64,000 nt of DNA from Candidatus Caenarcanales bacterium (GTDB lineage Bacteria; Cyanobacteriota; Vampirovibrionia; 2-02-FULL-35-15), in the NCBI GenBank assembly GCA_020050435.1, contig JAGVKQ010000016.1, forward strand, positions 29,238-93,237, in the 5' to 3' direction. The notes beneath the pieces were generated by a model that saw only the letters and a list, made by a program, of their open reading frames with translations, searched no databases and was not told where the DNA came from. Below, in pieces: positions 14,873-23,548 of this stretch; positions within the stretch are counted from its first letter, which is position 1, and each line of letters opens with the position of its first letter. The position numbers were made by a program, and so were the translations under genes.

Positions 14873-16525
14873 CTATACGCTTTCAGTTGTGGATAACTTG
14901 ACGTATTTAGCCTCAAGAATACCATCTACTTTAGATACTTGTTTAACTAGTTCACTTGGCATTGGGTCATCAAGATTTAAAACCATCACTGACATTTCTC
15001 TTGGGCCCTTTCTGCCTACATGCATGGAGCTAATATTTATATTTCCTTTCCAAAGAATATTTGAAACCTGAGCAATCATTCCAGGTTTATCTTGGTGGTG
15101 AGTTAGCAACATATGCTCTGCAAGTGTCGCTGACATAGAATAGTTATCTACCTGAACAATGGCAGGTGTGCCTTGAGCTAAGAGAGTCCCTGAAATAAGT
15201 TTTTTACCTTTATCAGTTTTTACAGTAATAGTTAACTCTTCAACAAAATCTCCAGCTTCAACAGATTTTGATTCAACAACTTTTATTCCTCTTGCTTTAG
15301 CAATAGTAGGAGCATTCACAAAATTTACTCCTTCAACACTTTGAGAAAGTGCTCCTTTTAAAACAGAAACAACAAGTGGATCAATATTTTTATTTGCAAG
15401 CTCACCTTTTGCTTCAATTTGAATTTCCTGAATAGCACCATCAGCCATCTGTGCAGCTACAGCACCAAGACTCTGAGCAAGTGACATAAATGGTTTTACT
15501 AAAGCAATAGTCTCTGCACGCATTGCAGGAAGATTAACAGCGCTTCGTGCTAGTCCACCACTTAAAACATCTCTTATTTGCTCAGCAACATCAAGAGCTA
15601 CATTTAACTGTGCTTCTTCTGTACTAGCTCCTAAATGAGGAGTTAAAACAACTTTATTTCCTAATTCTAACAATGGATTATTAGTGTTAACTGGCTCTTC
15701 ACTAAATACATCGAATGCAGCTCCGCCTACTTGACCAGATTTAATACCTTCAGCAAGTGCAGCTTCATCTACAATTCCACCACGAGCACAATTAATAATC
15801 CTTACACCCTTTTTACATTTTTTTATAGTCTCAGCATTTAAAAGATTAGCTGTTTCTTTAGTCTTCGGAACATGGAAAGTAATAACATCTGATCTTTTCC
15901 ATATTTCTTCTAAACCTACCAATTCAAAACCAAGCTTCTTAGCCATCTCTTCATTTACAAATGGATCGTAAGCTAAAACCTTCATCCCTAGAGCAAGTGA
16001 AGCTTTTCCAACTCTAGTTCCAATTTTTCCAAGTCCAACAACTCCAAGAGTTTTACTAGACATTTCAAAGCCCATAAAATCAGAGCGTTTCCACTCTTTC
16101 TTTTTCATGGATGCATCAGCAAGAGGAATCTGCCTAGCTAATGTCATCATCATAGCGATCGTATGTTCAGCTGCCGCAATCGTATTTCCTTCTGGAGAGT
16201 TGACTACAATAATACCTTTCTGAGTAGCTGCTTCAAGATCAATATTATCCACACCTACACCAGCACGCCCAATAATTTTCATGGATGGTGAACATGCTTC
16301 AATAACTTCTTTAGTAACAATGGTTTGACTTCTAACTAAAAGCGCGCTGTAATCTTTAATAATTTTTTTTAATTCGTCAGCTGATATGCCTGGCTTATAA
16401 TCCACATCAGCAACTTGTTTTATAATTTCCAAGCCTGATTCATTTAACTTATCTGATACTAATACTTTTGGTTTGCCGTTTTTCATTAATTTTTCACTTT
16501 TCTCTTTTTCTAAAGTAGATTCCAT
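14873..16525 (-). CDS. serA: D-3-phosphoglycerate dehydrogenase
   Basis: SerA catalyses the first step of serine synthesis. The 550 residues correspond to the long type with an extra domain. The substrate/NAD core includes IIGRAGVGVDNID, TLGVVGLGKIGTRVG (NAD-binding), RGGIVDEAAL and the catalytic LTPHLGASTEEAQ. The intervening ASB domain follows (from about residue 340), and a C-terminal ACT domain (MLLTHHQDKPGMIAQVSNIL onward) probably senses serine. ATG 16525 is used, though MKNGKPKVLVS inside is an alternative. It stands alone in its strand context, flanked by repeats on both sides. Confidence 0.96.
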   Translation of the reverse strand: MESTLEKEKSEKLMKNGKPKVLVSDKLNESGLEIIKQVADVDYKPGISADELKKIIKDYSALLVRSQTIVTKEVIEACSPSMKIIGRAGVGVDNIDLEAATQKGIIVVNSPEGNTIAAAEHTIAMMMTLARQIPLADASMKKKEWKRSDFMGFEMSSKTLGVVGLGKIGTRVGKASLALGMKVLAYDPFVNEEMAKKLGFELVGLEEIWKRSDVITFHVPKTKETANLLNAETIKKCKKGVRIINCARGGIVDEAALAEGIKSGQVGGAAFDVFSEEPVNTNNPLLELGNKVVLTPHLGASTEEAQLNVALDVAEQIRDVLSGGLARSAVNLPAMRAETIALVKPFMSLAQSLGAVAAQMADGAIQEIQIEAKGELANKNIDPLVVSVLKGALSQSVEGVNFVNAPTIAKARGIKVVESKSVEAGDFVEELTITVKTDKGKKLISGTLLAQGTPAIVQVDNYSMSATLAEHMLLTHHQDKPGMIAQVSNILWKGNINISSMHVGRKGPREMSVMVLNLDDPMPSELVKQVSKVDGILEAKYVKLSTTESV

Positions 16526-16571
16526 TTATTAACTCACTTTCATATATAGGCTTATTATTTTAATATAAAGA

Positions 16572-16636
16572 AGACTATATAGACCATAGAGACTATATGA
16601 CTATTTTCATAAACATTAGAGTTTCTATAATAGTTC
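16572..16636. repeat. degenerate GACCAT-type repeat
   Basis: The run AGACTATATAGACCATAGAG and following ATGACTAT, then AGAGTTTCTATAATAGT, resembles a decayed version of the repeats at 38079-38158 and 60328-60398. It occupies the serA upstream gap. The family assignment is by eye. Confidence 0.4.
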
Positions 16637-16653
16637 TACAATCTTGGCTTAAT

Positions 16654-16881
16654 TTAAGCTGCTAAATACTCTCTAACTTCAACCTGTACTCCAGATTTTG
16701 CTGCTTCTGTTGCAAGCTTAAGAAGTTTAGCTGTGGTTTCTTCCGAGAAAAAAGCTTCACCACAATTTTCACAAACACTTGCTGGGACTTCCTGAAAAAC
16801 AACAGTAGTATTCCCTTTTGTCATGGTAGCAGTGGTATGTCCATCTTTTGTTTCACCACTTTTACAAATTGTACATTTCAT
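16654..16881 (-). CDS. YgiT-type zinc finger protein
   Basis: The 75-residue product has two CxxC pairs (MKCTICKSGET at the start and SVCENCGEAFF in the middle) as in the N-terminal zinc domain of MqsA/YgiT antitoxins. The DNA-binding helix-turn-helix half of MqsA is absent. It directly follows a DUF4258 gene (three-base gap), which is the usual arrangement for a small toxin-antitoxin-like pair in which the DUF4258 protein is the RelE-like partner. It is probably the antitoxin, but this has not been shown for the pair. Confidence 0.85.
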   Translation of the reverse strand: MKCTICKSGETKDGHTTATMTKGNTTVVFQEVPASVCENCGEAFFSEETTAKLLKLATEAAKSGVQVEVREYLAA

Positions 16882-16884
16882 AAC

Positions 16885-17166
16885 CTATTTCCTTTTTTTA
16901 AACTCATCTTTCCATAATAAAACATCTGGCTTATATACTGTAATTATAATTGCTTTCTTAGTGTTATTGTCAATAGCAACAACTACATGCAAAGGACTAT
17001 TATTAATATACCCTAGTAGCAAATAGCTTGGGAATGGTTGATCATTAGGGTATTCTTCAACTATATTCCCACTTTTTACAACTTCTTTAACATCTGTAGT
17101 GGTTATCCCACGTTCATACATCCTTTGAATAGCGTGTAACCTAAAGTCAATAGAAGAGAATTCCAT
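16885..17166 (-). CDS. DUF4258 protein, possible RelE-like toxin
   Basis: The 93 residues show the DUF4258 pattern: FRLHAIQRMYERGITTTDV near the start, then VKSGNIVEEYPNDQPFPSYL, PLHVVVAIDNNTKKAIIITV and YKPDVLLW. The family is found with YgiT-type zinc-finger genes and with DUF2283 genes, and both occur here (downstream on the same strand, and divergent). This suggests a toxin-antitoxin-like module. The putative operator at 17213-17229 lies 47 bases upstream of its start codon. Confidence 0.82.
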   Translation of the reverse strand: MEFSSIDFRLHAIQRMYERGITTTDVKEVVKSGNIVEEYPNDQPFPSYLLLGYINNSPLHVVVAIDNNTKKAIIITVYKPDVLLWKDEFKKRK

Positions 17167-17212
17167 AACGATTATTATAACTTAGGTTTATAACTTTTAT
17201 AAAATCATCAAA

Positions 17213-17229
17213 TGTAACCCAAGGTATCA
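17213..17229. promoter_or_regulatory. 17-bp palindromic operator-like site
   Basis: TGTAACCCAAGGTATCA matches the sites upstream of two paralogous membrane-protein mini-operons (40612-40650, 58012-58081); it differs from TGTAACCCAGGGTATCA at 58012 by one base. It lies between the divergent DUF4258 and DUF2283 genes. A GTTAAAATA stretch follows before the DUF2283 start. Confidence 0.6.
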
Positions 17230-17247
17230 TCATTGTTAAAATAAAAG

Positions 17248-17454
17248 ATGATGAAAGAAAAGAAGCTAAAAATTATTCATGATAAAAAGGGTGAAACCTT
17301 AACCATCTATTTTGACAGACCATCTAAAAACCAAATTTGTGAAGAAGTTGGTGATGGAGTAATTTTAATTAAAGACAAAAAAAGTAAAAAAGTTATAGGG
17401 TTTGAAAAACTATACTTCAAATCAAAGTTAAACAATATTATCAATTTACAATAG
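17248..17454 (+). CDS. DUF2283 protein
   Basis: The 68 residues contain the DUF2283 core: ETLTIYFDRPSKNQICEEV, then DGVILIKDKKSKKVIGFEKL. Proteins of this family often accompany DUF4258 genes. Adjacent ATGs at 17248 and 17251 are both possible starts. It is divergent from the DUF4258/YgiT pair and shares the operator-like intergenic region. Its role is unknown. Confidence 0.8.
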   Translation: MMKEKKLKIIHDKKGETLTIYFDRPSKNQICEEVGDGVILIKDKKSKKVIGFEKLYFKSKLNNIINLQ

Positions 17455-17496
17455 TGAGAAAACAATTAAACTTTAAATTATAAACGTAAGTTTTAT

Positions 17497-18774
17497 TTAG
17501 GCTGCTACCGGTAGTCTTGAGTTCGGATTAACAGGAGTTACATTCTCTGAAAGATTAACTAAATCAAATTGAAAGTCGCTATCAACTATTCCAAGAATAA
17601 TTTGATCTAACTTATATGCCAAGGCATTTGCAGCTGAAGATGTACCGCTTATTCCTGCTTTAATCAACCTATCTTCTGGGTCTGTAGTGGTTAATATATT
17701 ATCAACAAGTTCTGTCAACTCATTTGGAATGATTGGATTAGCTGCTTTAAGAGGAATATATAATCCTGTTTGTGTAGCATTTTCAAGATTAAGCAGCGTA
17801 GTTAGTATTCTTGCCGTATTAGTAGATTGGACTACAGATTTACCGCTAAGAGCAACATAAATTACAGTTGCTAAACCATAAATATCTGCAGACTCACCTA
17901 AAAACTTATCTGCTGAAGCCTGCTCTGGAGACATATGCTCTACAGTACCAACAATTTGATTTGTATCCGTAGCAACTGTTTTTAGTGAGGGGTTCTCTGC
18001 ATCTGACATTTCTTTTGAAAGTCCATAATCACAGAGGACTACATCAAATAAATCATATGCACTTTCAGGTTTTTTTGCAGGTTCTAAAAGTATGTTTGCT
18101 AACTTAATATCTCTATGAACAATATCATAATTATGCAATTCGCTTAATGCTTTGGCAACCTTCTTTGCCATATAAATTATAGACATTAAGTGCGGTTTAT
18201 TTCCCGACCTTAACTTACTAAGTAAACTTCCCTCAGGGTAAACAGGCATTACTATCACTGTGTCATTAGGTTTTGCAGGATCGAACTTATGATCTAGGAG
18301 TGGAATTAGTCCTGGTTTCCCAGTCATTAATTTCATGTTTTCAATTTCTCTTTTTAGTCTTGTGACTTGAGACCTTATAGCTTTAGCTGAAGCGTTTAGG
18401 TTGATTTTTGGGGTTTTTATAGCTACAGGATTATTGTTTTCATCTGTAGCCAGATAAACATCTCCCATACCACCTGAACCCAACTTAGCAACAGTAGTAT
18501 ATGTATGATTATTGGTTGTTAAAGTAGTTGAAATAAATGGTTCTTGTGGTGGTTCTTCTAAAGTAGAACCTATGCTTTGACGGGCAGCATGAACTGATGC
18601 AGAGGCGTGCCTATCACCTGGCACAGCCAAATCATCTGGTGGACTATCAGGATGAGGCGAGTGATGTTGTGGAGTATGATCTAAAAGTTCAGCAGTATCT
18701 GAACCTGCTAAAGGATCAGGCTTTTCAATTATTCTCGTAGGAGATATTGCTGATATTGAACTAACTTGGTCCAC
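17497..18774 (-). CDS. Hanks-type serine/threonine protein kinase, soluble
   Basis: The 425-residue kinase starts at GTG 18774 with GGAAGGA upstream. The first 90 residues are low-complexity and rich in histidine and proline. The kinase domain has the glycine loop LGSGGMGDVYLA (about residues 98-109), the ATP lysine in VAIK (K120), the catalytic loop HRDIKLANILL (D222), a DYG in place of the usual DFG (249-251) and the activation/P+1 segment GTVEHMSPEQAS. The last third covers helices of the C-lobe (SADIYGLATVIYVALSG). No membrane segment or PASTA repeat is seen. The gene is divergent from the 954-residue gene at 19023, a possible substrate or partner. Confidence 0.93.
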   Translation of the reverse strand: MDQVSSISAISPTRIIEKPDPLAGSDTAELLDHTPQHHSPHPDSPPDDLAVPGDRHASASVHAARQSIGSTLEEPPQEPFISTTLTTNNHTYTTVAKLGSGGMGDVYLATDENNNPVAIKTPKINLNASAKAIRSQVTRLKREIENMKLMTGKPGLIPLLDHKFDPAKPNDTVIVMPVYPEGSLLSKLRSGNKPHLMSIIYMAKKVAKALSELHNYDIVHRDIKLANILLEPAKKPESAYDLFDVVLCDYGLSKEMSDAENPSLKTVATDTNQIVGTVEHMSPEQASADKFLGESADIYGLATVIYVALSGKSVVQSTNTARILTTLLNLENATQTGLYIPLKAANPIIPNELTELVDNILTTTDPEDRLIKAGISGTSSAANALAYKLDQIILGIVDSDFQFDLVNLSENVTPVNPNSRLPVAA

Positions 18775-19022
18775 TAAAAATTCCTTCCAACTTATATTCT
18801 AATTCTAGCTTAAAAAAAACCTAATTGAAATACATCATTTAGATAATACTTGAAATCTTTCAAATTTCTTAATTATGTAATACGGTTAATTGATTAATTT
18901 TTTTTAATACTTTATGAAATATGCAAATATATACGATATTTATACGTCAATTAATTAAAATTTAATAATCTTTACTTTTTGAATGAAATATACTCATAAT
19001 ATTAAGAAGTTTAAAGTATATT

Positions 19023-21887
19023 ATGCAACCACTTGAATTAAGACCAACAAATAGTGTTACAGGAGGATCTACCTCTCAAACAATTCCTGGAATACCTATT
19101 AGTGATTCAGGCACCTTTTTCCCAGATTCAGATACATTAGCTAACACTTTCAAAGGATGTTCAACAGTATTCACAACGAACACCCCAGCTAACCCAGCCA
19201 GTAGTGCAGAGCTCTTACTTCACAATACACTAACTAAAAGATGTGCTTTCAACTGGAGAAAAAGTGAAGGCCAAGAAGTTTTAGCACTGACAAACAATAC
19301 ACTTGCTACCTTTACAGCAATATTTTCTGACTCTTTCCCTAAGCTAGACAATGAAACATTAAGTAAGAATTTTTTAAAGGTTCCTCCTGATCAAAGAAGA
19401 ATAGAAGCATTAAAGCTTTTTGATGGTAACTATGACAGATACTTAACTACAGTTAGAAACAAATTAAAACTTAGTGCATGTGAACTTCTTTTACATAGAG
19501 TATCAAAAGAATTTACACAAGGCGAAGAAATTACTATTCAAAATAATGCAAATCAACTTCTATCAGAAGTAAGCGCTTCTAAAGCCGTAGAAAAAATATC
19601 CTCAAGTAAAAGAGCAAATTTTTCACTTTGCAAAGATCTTCTTCAACTTGCTAAGGAAAATGAAGGATTAATAGTTTTATTAACTGGAAACTGTATAAAT
19701 TTAGCAGGTTCTATAGCTCAAGGGAATTTAAATGATCATGGGAGAAAAATCTTAGAGGTAATAGAAAGAAATGATTTGGAAACCTTTAGAAACAGTGTTT
19801 TAAACCTACAATACTTGAATATCATAGATAAAATCCAAAGAAGTCCTAATTCTGATACAGGAAAACCCACATTACTTTTAACTTACATGGATGAAATGTC
19901 TAAGATGTTTGACTCTGAAGAGAGATCATTTTCACCGAAGCATGGATTATCTGTGGAAAATAGATTAATTCAAATTGTCAGACAAACATTAGAAGACTTT
20001 GATAAAGCCTATGAGGTAGAAGTTAGAGAAATAAATACTCTTAGAGCTCAATCCCTATCCAATACAGCAGGAGCAATTAGTGGAAGAGTCGTCACAGAAC
20101 TTGGTAACAGTGGAACTAGACAACTACAGAGTAATGGATCCCCTATCCTTTCCACCGATTCCTCCCCTCTAACAATTACAACTCAATCTGCCGCTGCTAA
20201 AGCCTCACCAAGAGGAAGTTGGTCAAGAAGAAGCATGGTAGTAACAACTGCATTAACTTTCACTGGTTTAGCTTTGTGGAGAGCTGGGGCTTTTGATCCC
20301 TCCCAATCTCCTATCAACCCAGCAGCAAATGGTGGCACTCATGTAAATGGTGGTAATGGGGTTAAAGCAGTAGAAAATAATGGTGGAGATAAAGGGAAGA
20401 AAGAGTTAGTTGATTCTATATTAGAGCTAAATAAAGAAACAAGAAAGTTTGAAAGAGAAATCAATAACTATCCTGAATCAAGAGATTTCTTAGGTGCAGC
20501 ACAAAAAGCTTTATCAACAGTAAAAATCAAATCAGGAGTAGTGCTTGGGAAATGGAACAACTCAGAAGATCCTAAAGAACTAACAGAAGGACTAAATGCT
20601 CTATCAACAGATCAATTAGGTAAATTAAAAGAAGCATTTGAAGAGTTCTCAAAAGCTGAATACACTGTCAAAATCATAACTGTTCTTGAGCAAGAAAATA
20701 ATTTCAGCAAAGAGTATATGGAAAAATCTATAGCAATAGAAAAAAAACATAAGATGAACGGGCTCTCTGCTGATAATGATAAAAAAATGTTTCTTTCTGG
20801 CTATGAAGCTAATGCATTAAAAGCTTTTTATACTGAAAGAGTGGCATTATTCCAGCCAGAAGCAGATTTTCAAAGCCTAGATGAAAATCAAAGAACAATG
20901 GTAACTGAACTCTTAAAGTTAAAAGAAGAATTCCCCACTTATAAAGAAAAAGAAGATATAGACCAAGTAACAGCTGTATATAAAAAACATAAAATAGACC
21001 CAACTACAGTAAAAAGAGAAGACCTCATTAAACTAGCCAAAGCTACTCCAGAAGCACTAGCTGATGTCTATGTAGAGAGCTTAGATGCTAGTTGTAGGGT
21101 AGTGGCGAAGGGGGAGTTGGAGGAGTTGAAGAAAACAAATCCCATTGATAAAAATCTACCTGCAGAAGAACTAAAAAGAAACATCGATAAAGTTTATTTA
21201 TCTGTTCTCCAGTATTATTTAATGCCAAAAACAAGTGAGGAATTTTTATTAAAAGAAATTGATAAATCTATTGACTATATAAAAAAACATAACTTAGATC
21301 AATGGTTGGAAACACTTGAAAACTATAAAAAAGGAAATGTTTCTCATGAGGATCTAGTTAAATCTTTAGATAGTGTAAAACTTGGTGGTTCATCCGAATT
21401 AAAATATGTTTTATTTTCACTAGTTGGATTCAAAAGACTTGAACAATTTACTAAAGAATCTAAAATAACCCTGCCATCTGATATTTCACAAAAAGACACT
21501 CAGAAACTCGATAGTTTTATGCAATCAACCTATTCTGGAATACCCGAAGATTTAAAAACAAATTTAAATAACGCATTAAGAGATATATTTACTGAAAATG
21601 AGTTTTATGACAGAGATAATGATTTATACTGCCCTTATGAATTATTTGGCAGAGATTTATTAATATTCGGCTATAGCTTTTCTCCAAATCATGAAGCTAT
21701 ATTAAATGGAGCAAATTCTCAAGAGATAAAGCAGCGTAATGCTATTTGTTTAAATAAAATTTTATCTAGGCTCTCTAAAGTGAAAATTGAAATTAGTAAA
21801 ATTCAAGATTTAAAAATAATTATTTTAGGACTCAATAGATGTAAAATACGATTAGAACAAATTGTTGATAAGATTAATGCTAGCTAA
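19023..21887 (+). CDS. large helical protein with one central membrane segment
   Basis: The 954 residues match no family I recognise. Residues 1-45 are rich in S, T and G. Residues 60-350 are mainly helical. A low-complexity S/T/A-rich linker (about 350-398) leads to one hydrophobic segment (MVVTTALTFTGLALW, about 404-418), then an N/G-rich linker (NGGTHVNGGNGVKAVENNGG). About 480 strongly charged, helical residues rich in K and E follow, probably coiled coil. The S/T-rich stretches would be natural targets for the divergent kinase, which is inference from position. Near 21100-21135 a short patch uses GC-rich codons unlike the rest (GTG GCG AAG GGG GAG TTG GAG GAG). Confidence 0.8.
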   Translation: MQPLELRPTNSVTGGSTSQTIPGIPISDSGTFFPDSDTLANTFKGCSTVFTTNTPANPASSAELLLHNTLTKRCAFNWRKSEGQEVLALTNNTLATFTAIFSDSFPKLDNETLSKNFLKVPPDQRRIEALKLFDGNYDRYLTTVRNKLKLSACELLLHRVSKEFTQGEEITIQNNANQLLSEVSASKAVEKISSSKRANFSLCKDLLQLAKENEGLIVLLTGNCINLAGSIAQGNLNDHGRKILEVIERNDLETFRNSVLNLQYLNIIDKIQRSPNSDTGKPTLLLTYMDEMSKMFDSEERSFSPKHGLSVENRLIQIVRQTLEDFDKAYEVEVREINTLRAQSLSNTAGAISGRVVTELGNSGTRQLQSNGSPILSTDSSPLTITTQSAAAKASPRGSWSRRSMVVTTALTFTGLALWRAGAFDPSQSPINPAANGGTHVNGGNGVKAVENNGGDKGKKELVDSILELNKETRKFEREINNYPESRDFLGAAQKALSTVKIKSGVVLGKWNNSEDPKELTEGLNALSTDQLGKLKEAFEEFSKAEYTVKIITVLEQENNFSKEYMEKSIAIEKKHKMNGLSADNDKKMFLSGYEANALKAFYTERVALFQPEADFQSLDENQRTMVTELLKLKEEFPTYKEKEDIDQVTAVYKKHKIDPTTVKREDLIKLAKATPEALADVYVESLDASCRVVAKGELEELKKTNPIDKNLPAEELKRNIDKVYLSVLQYYLMPKTSEEFLLKEIDKSIDYIKKHNLDQWLETLENYKKGNVSHEDLVKSLDSVKLGGSSELKYVLFSLVGFKRLEQFTKESKITLPSDISQKDTQKLDSFMQSTYSGIPEDLKTNLNNALRDIFTENEFYDRDNDLYCPYELFGRDLLIFGYSFSPNHEAILNGANSQEIKQRNAICLNKILSRLSKVKIEISKIQDLKIIILGLNRCKIRLEQIVDKINAS

Positions 21888-22644
21888 TATTAATATGATT
21901 TATAAAAATATTTTTTTTGCCATAAAGAAGTTCCTTTTCCCGGGGATTGATTTACACACCAGATGCAGAAGCAAGTTTCTATCTAAATATTTCCAAAGTG
22001 GTGCAATTAAGACTCTTGATGCTGGCTGTGGTAACGGAGCATTAAGTTACAAAGCTTATCTATTAGGTAATAAAGTATTAGGAGTATCCTTCAATGAAAC
22101 TAACATAAGAAATAATACTGCCTTTTTTAGGTTTTTAAATTGTGATTCAGAAAGATTACAATTTAAGTTTTGTAATTTATATAATATTAAGTCTTTAAAT
22201 GAAAGATTTGATCAAATAATTTGCAGTGAAACTTTAGAGCATATAACAAATGATAAATTAATTCTTAAAAGCTTTTATGAAATATTGAATCCTGGAGGGG
22301 TTCTGCATCTTTGTTGTCCATATTCATTACATAGAAAAAATAATTTAAACAGGCAAGATATACCTGAAGATGGAGGACATGTTAGAGATGGGTATACTTT
22401 TGAAGATTATGAAAACCTACTAACACCATTGGGATTTCGCATTACTGAAAAGATTGGATTAGGATCTCCTTTATTAGTCTTCATAGATGACATTATTCGA
22501 TTAGTATCAAACAGGTTCGGACTAATTCCTGCAATTCCAATATTTATATTATTACTCCCACTAACCATATTTGATAATTTAAATCCACTTACACCGCTTT
22601 CCATTTATGTTAAATGCATGAAAGAAGACCCCTATCAAGTTTAA
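21877..22644 (+). CDS. class I SAM-dependent methyltransferase
   Basis: ATG 21877 overlaps the upstream gene by 11 bases; ATG 21895 or TTG 21862 are alternatives. Motif I is TLDAGCGNGALSYKA, motif II-like LGVSFNETN follows, and motif post-I DQIICSETLEHI contains the LEH signature of the Methyltransf_11/23 group. The C-terminal part has a hydrophobic stretch (FGLIPAIPIFILLLPLTIF) that could associate with the membrane. It begins the polysaccharide region; the substrate is likely a sugar or lipid-linked glycan, by context. Confidence 0.85.
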   Translation: MLANINMIYKNIFFAIKKFLFPGIDLHTRCRSKFLSKYFQSGAIKTLDAGCGNGALSYKAYLLGNKVLGVSFNETNIRNNTAFFRFLNCDSERLQFKFCNLYNIKSLNERFDQIICSETLEHITNDKLILKSFYEILNPGGVLHLCCPYSLHRKNNLNRQDIPEDGGHVRDGYTFEDYENLLTPLGFRITEKIGLGSPLLVFIDDIIRLVSNRFGLIPAIPIFILLLPLTIFDNLNPLTPLSIYVKCMKEDPYQV

Positions 22645-22660
22645 TAGTAAGATCAGATGT

Positions 22661-23548
22661 CTATAACAAGTTAGTATATTTTTTAGCCAGTAATATAAGA
22701 TTTCCCCCGTTTAAATTAGAATAATCTTGTTGATCCAAAAAAACATCACTACAAGTAAGCTCTGCAAATTCTGTAGTCATTTTTGTAGAAAACCCTTTAT
22801 CATTAAAACACTTAAAAAGGAACTCTGGAGTAATTGCATTTACATGTACTTCGCCTATCATGGGACCCCAATATACTCCTTGCTCTTTAGCTTCTTTAGA
22901 TGAACAATTAGGACATTCTAATATTAATACTCCATTATCAGTTAAGGACTTTTCAAAGAAATCAAATACTAACGATAAATTAGAAACATGTTCTATAACA
23001 TGACAGGAGTAAATAATGTCAAATTTTTGATCAATAATATCATTTATAGAATTGTAAATTTTTACCTTAAGATTTTTAACACCATAACTAGCTCTTTTTT
23101 TACTTATTTCTATTCCTGTAGCATCAAAGCCATAATTATTAGCCTGATACAAAAAATATCCCCATGAAGAGCCATATTCTAAAAGTCTGTTTTTCCCATT
23201 AGAAATTCTTTTTAGCATTTCTAATCTTTCCGAAAAATCTTTACCACTGTTTTTGAACATGGTGTTTTTAAAACAAGCAAGTTCATTATCAGAAGGTAAT
23301 TCTGTCGTTAGATCTTGAGAATATTCATTTTCATAAAATATTTCTGAAAAACTTACATTATCTTTAGGAAATCGAAAATTTAAATAGCAATCATGGCATT
23401 TAACTAATTCTAGAATAATATATTTTCTTTCTATAGTTTTTATATTTTTACTATGGCAATAGGGGCATTTTCTAGAATAGTTATATCTTTTAGATCTAAA
23501 TAGTAATCTAAAGAGAAATAATAGCTTTCTTTTAATATCACTTGCCAT
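22661..23548 (-). CDS. class I SAM methyltransferase with N-terminal zinc ribbon
   Basis: The 295 residues begin with a basic N-terminus, then a CPYC ... CHDC pair (residues about 28-57), a zinc-ribbon-like module. The methyltransferase core has LLEYGSSWGYFLYQA (motif I), TGIEISKKRASYG, DIIYSCHVIEHVSN and NGVLILECPN. This arrangement (zinc ribbon plus Methyltransf_23) is common in surface polysaccharide clusters, where the target is a sugar. The start overlaps the end of the upstream glycosyltransferase by 11 bases, so it is the second gene of a pair. Confidence 0.87.
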   Translation of the reverse strand: MASDIKRKLLFLFRLLFRSKRYNYSRKCPYCHSKNIKTIERKYIILELVKCHDCYLNFRFPKDNVSFSEIFYENEYSQDLTTELPSDNELACFKNTMFKNSGKDFSERLEMLKRISNGKNRLLEYGSSWGYFLYQANNYGFDATGIEISKKRASYGVKNLKVKIYNSINDIIDQKFDIIYSCHVIEHVSNLSLVFDFFEKSLTDNGVLILECPNCSSKEAKEQGVYWGPMIGEVHVNAITPEFLFKCFNDKGFSTKMTTEFAELTCSDVFLDQQDYSNLNGGNLILLAKKYTNLL

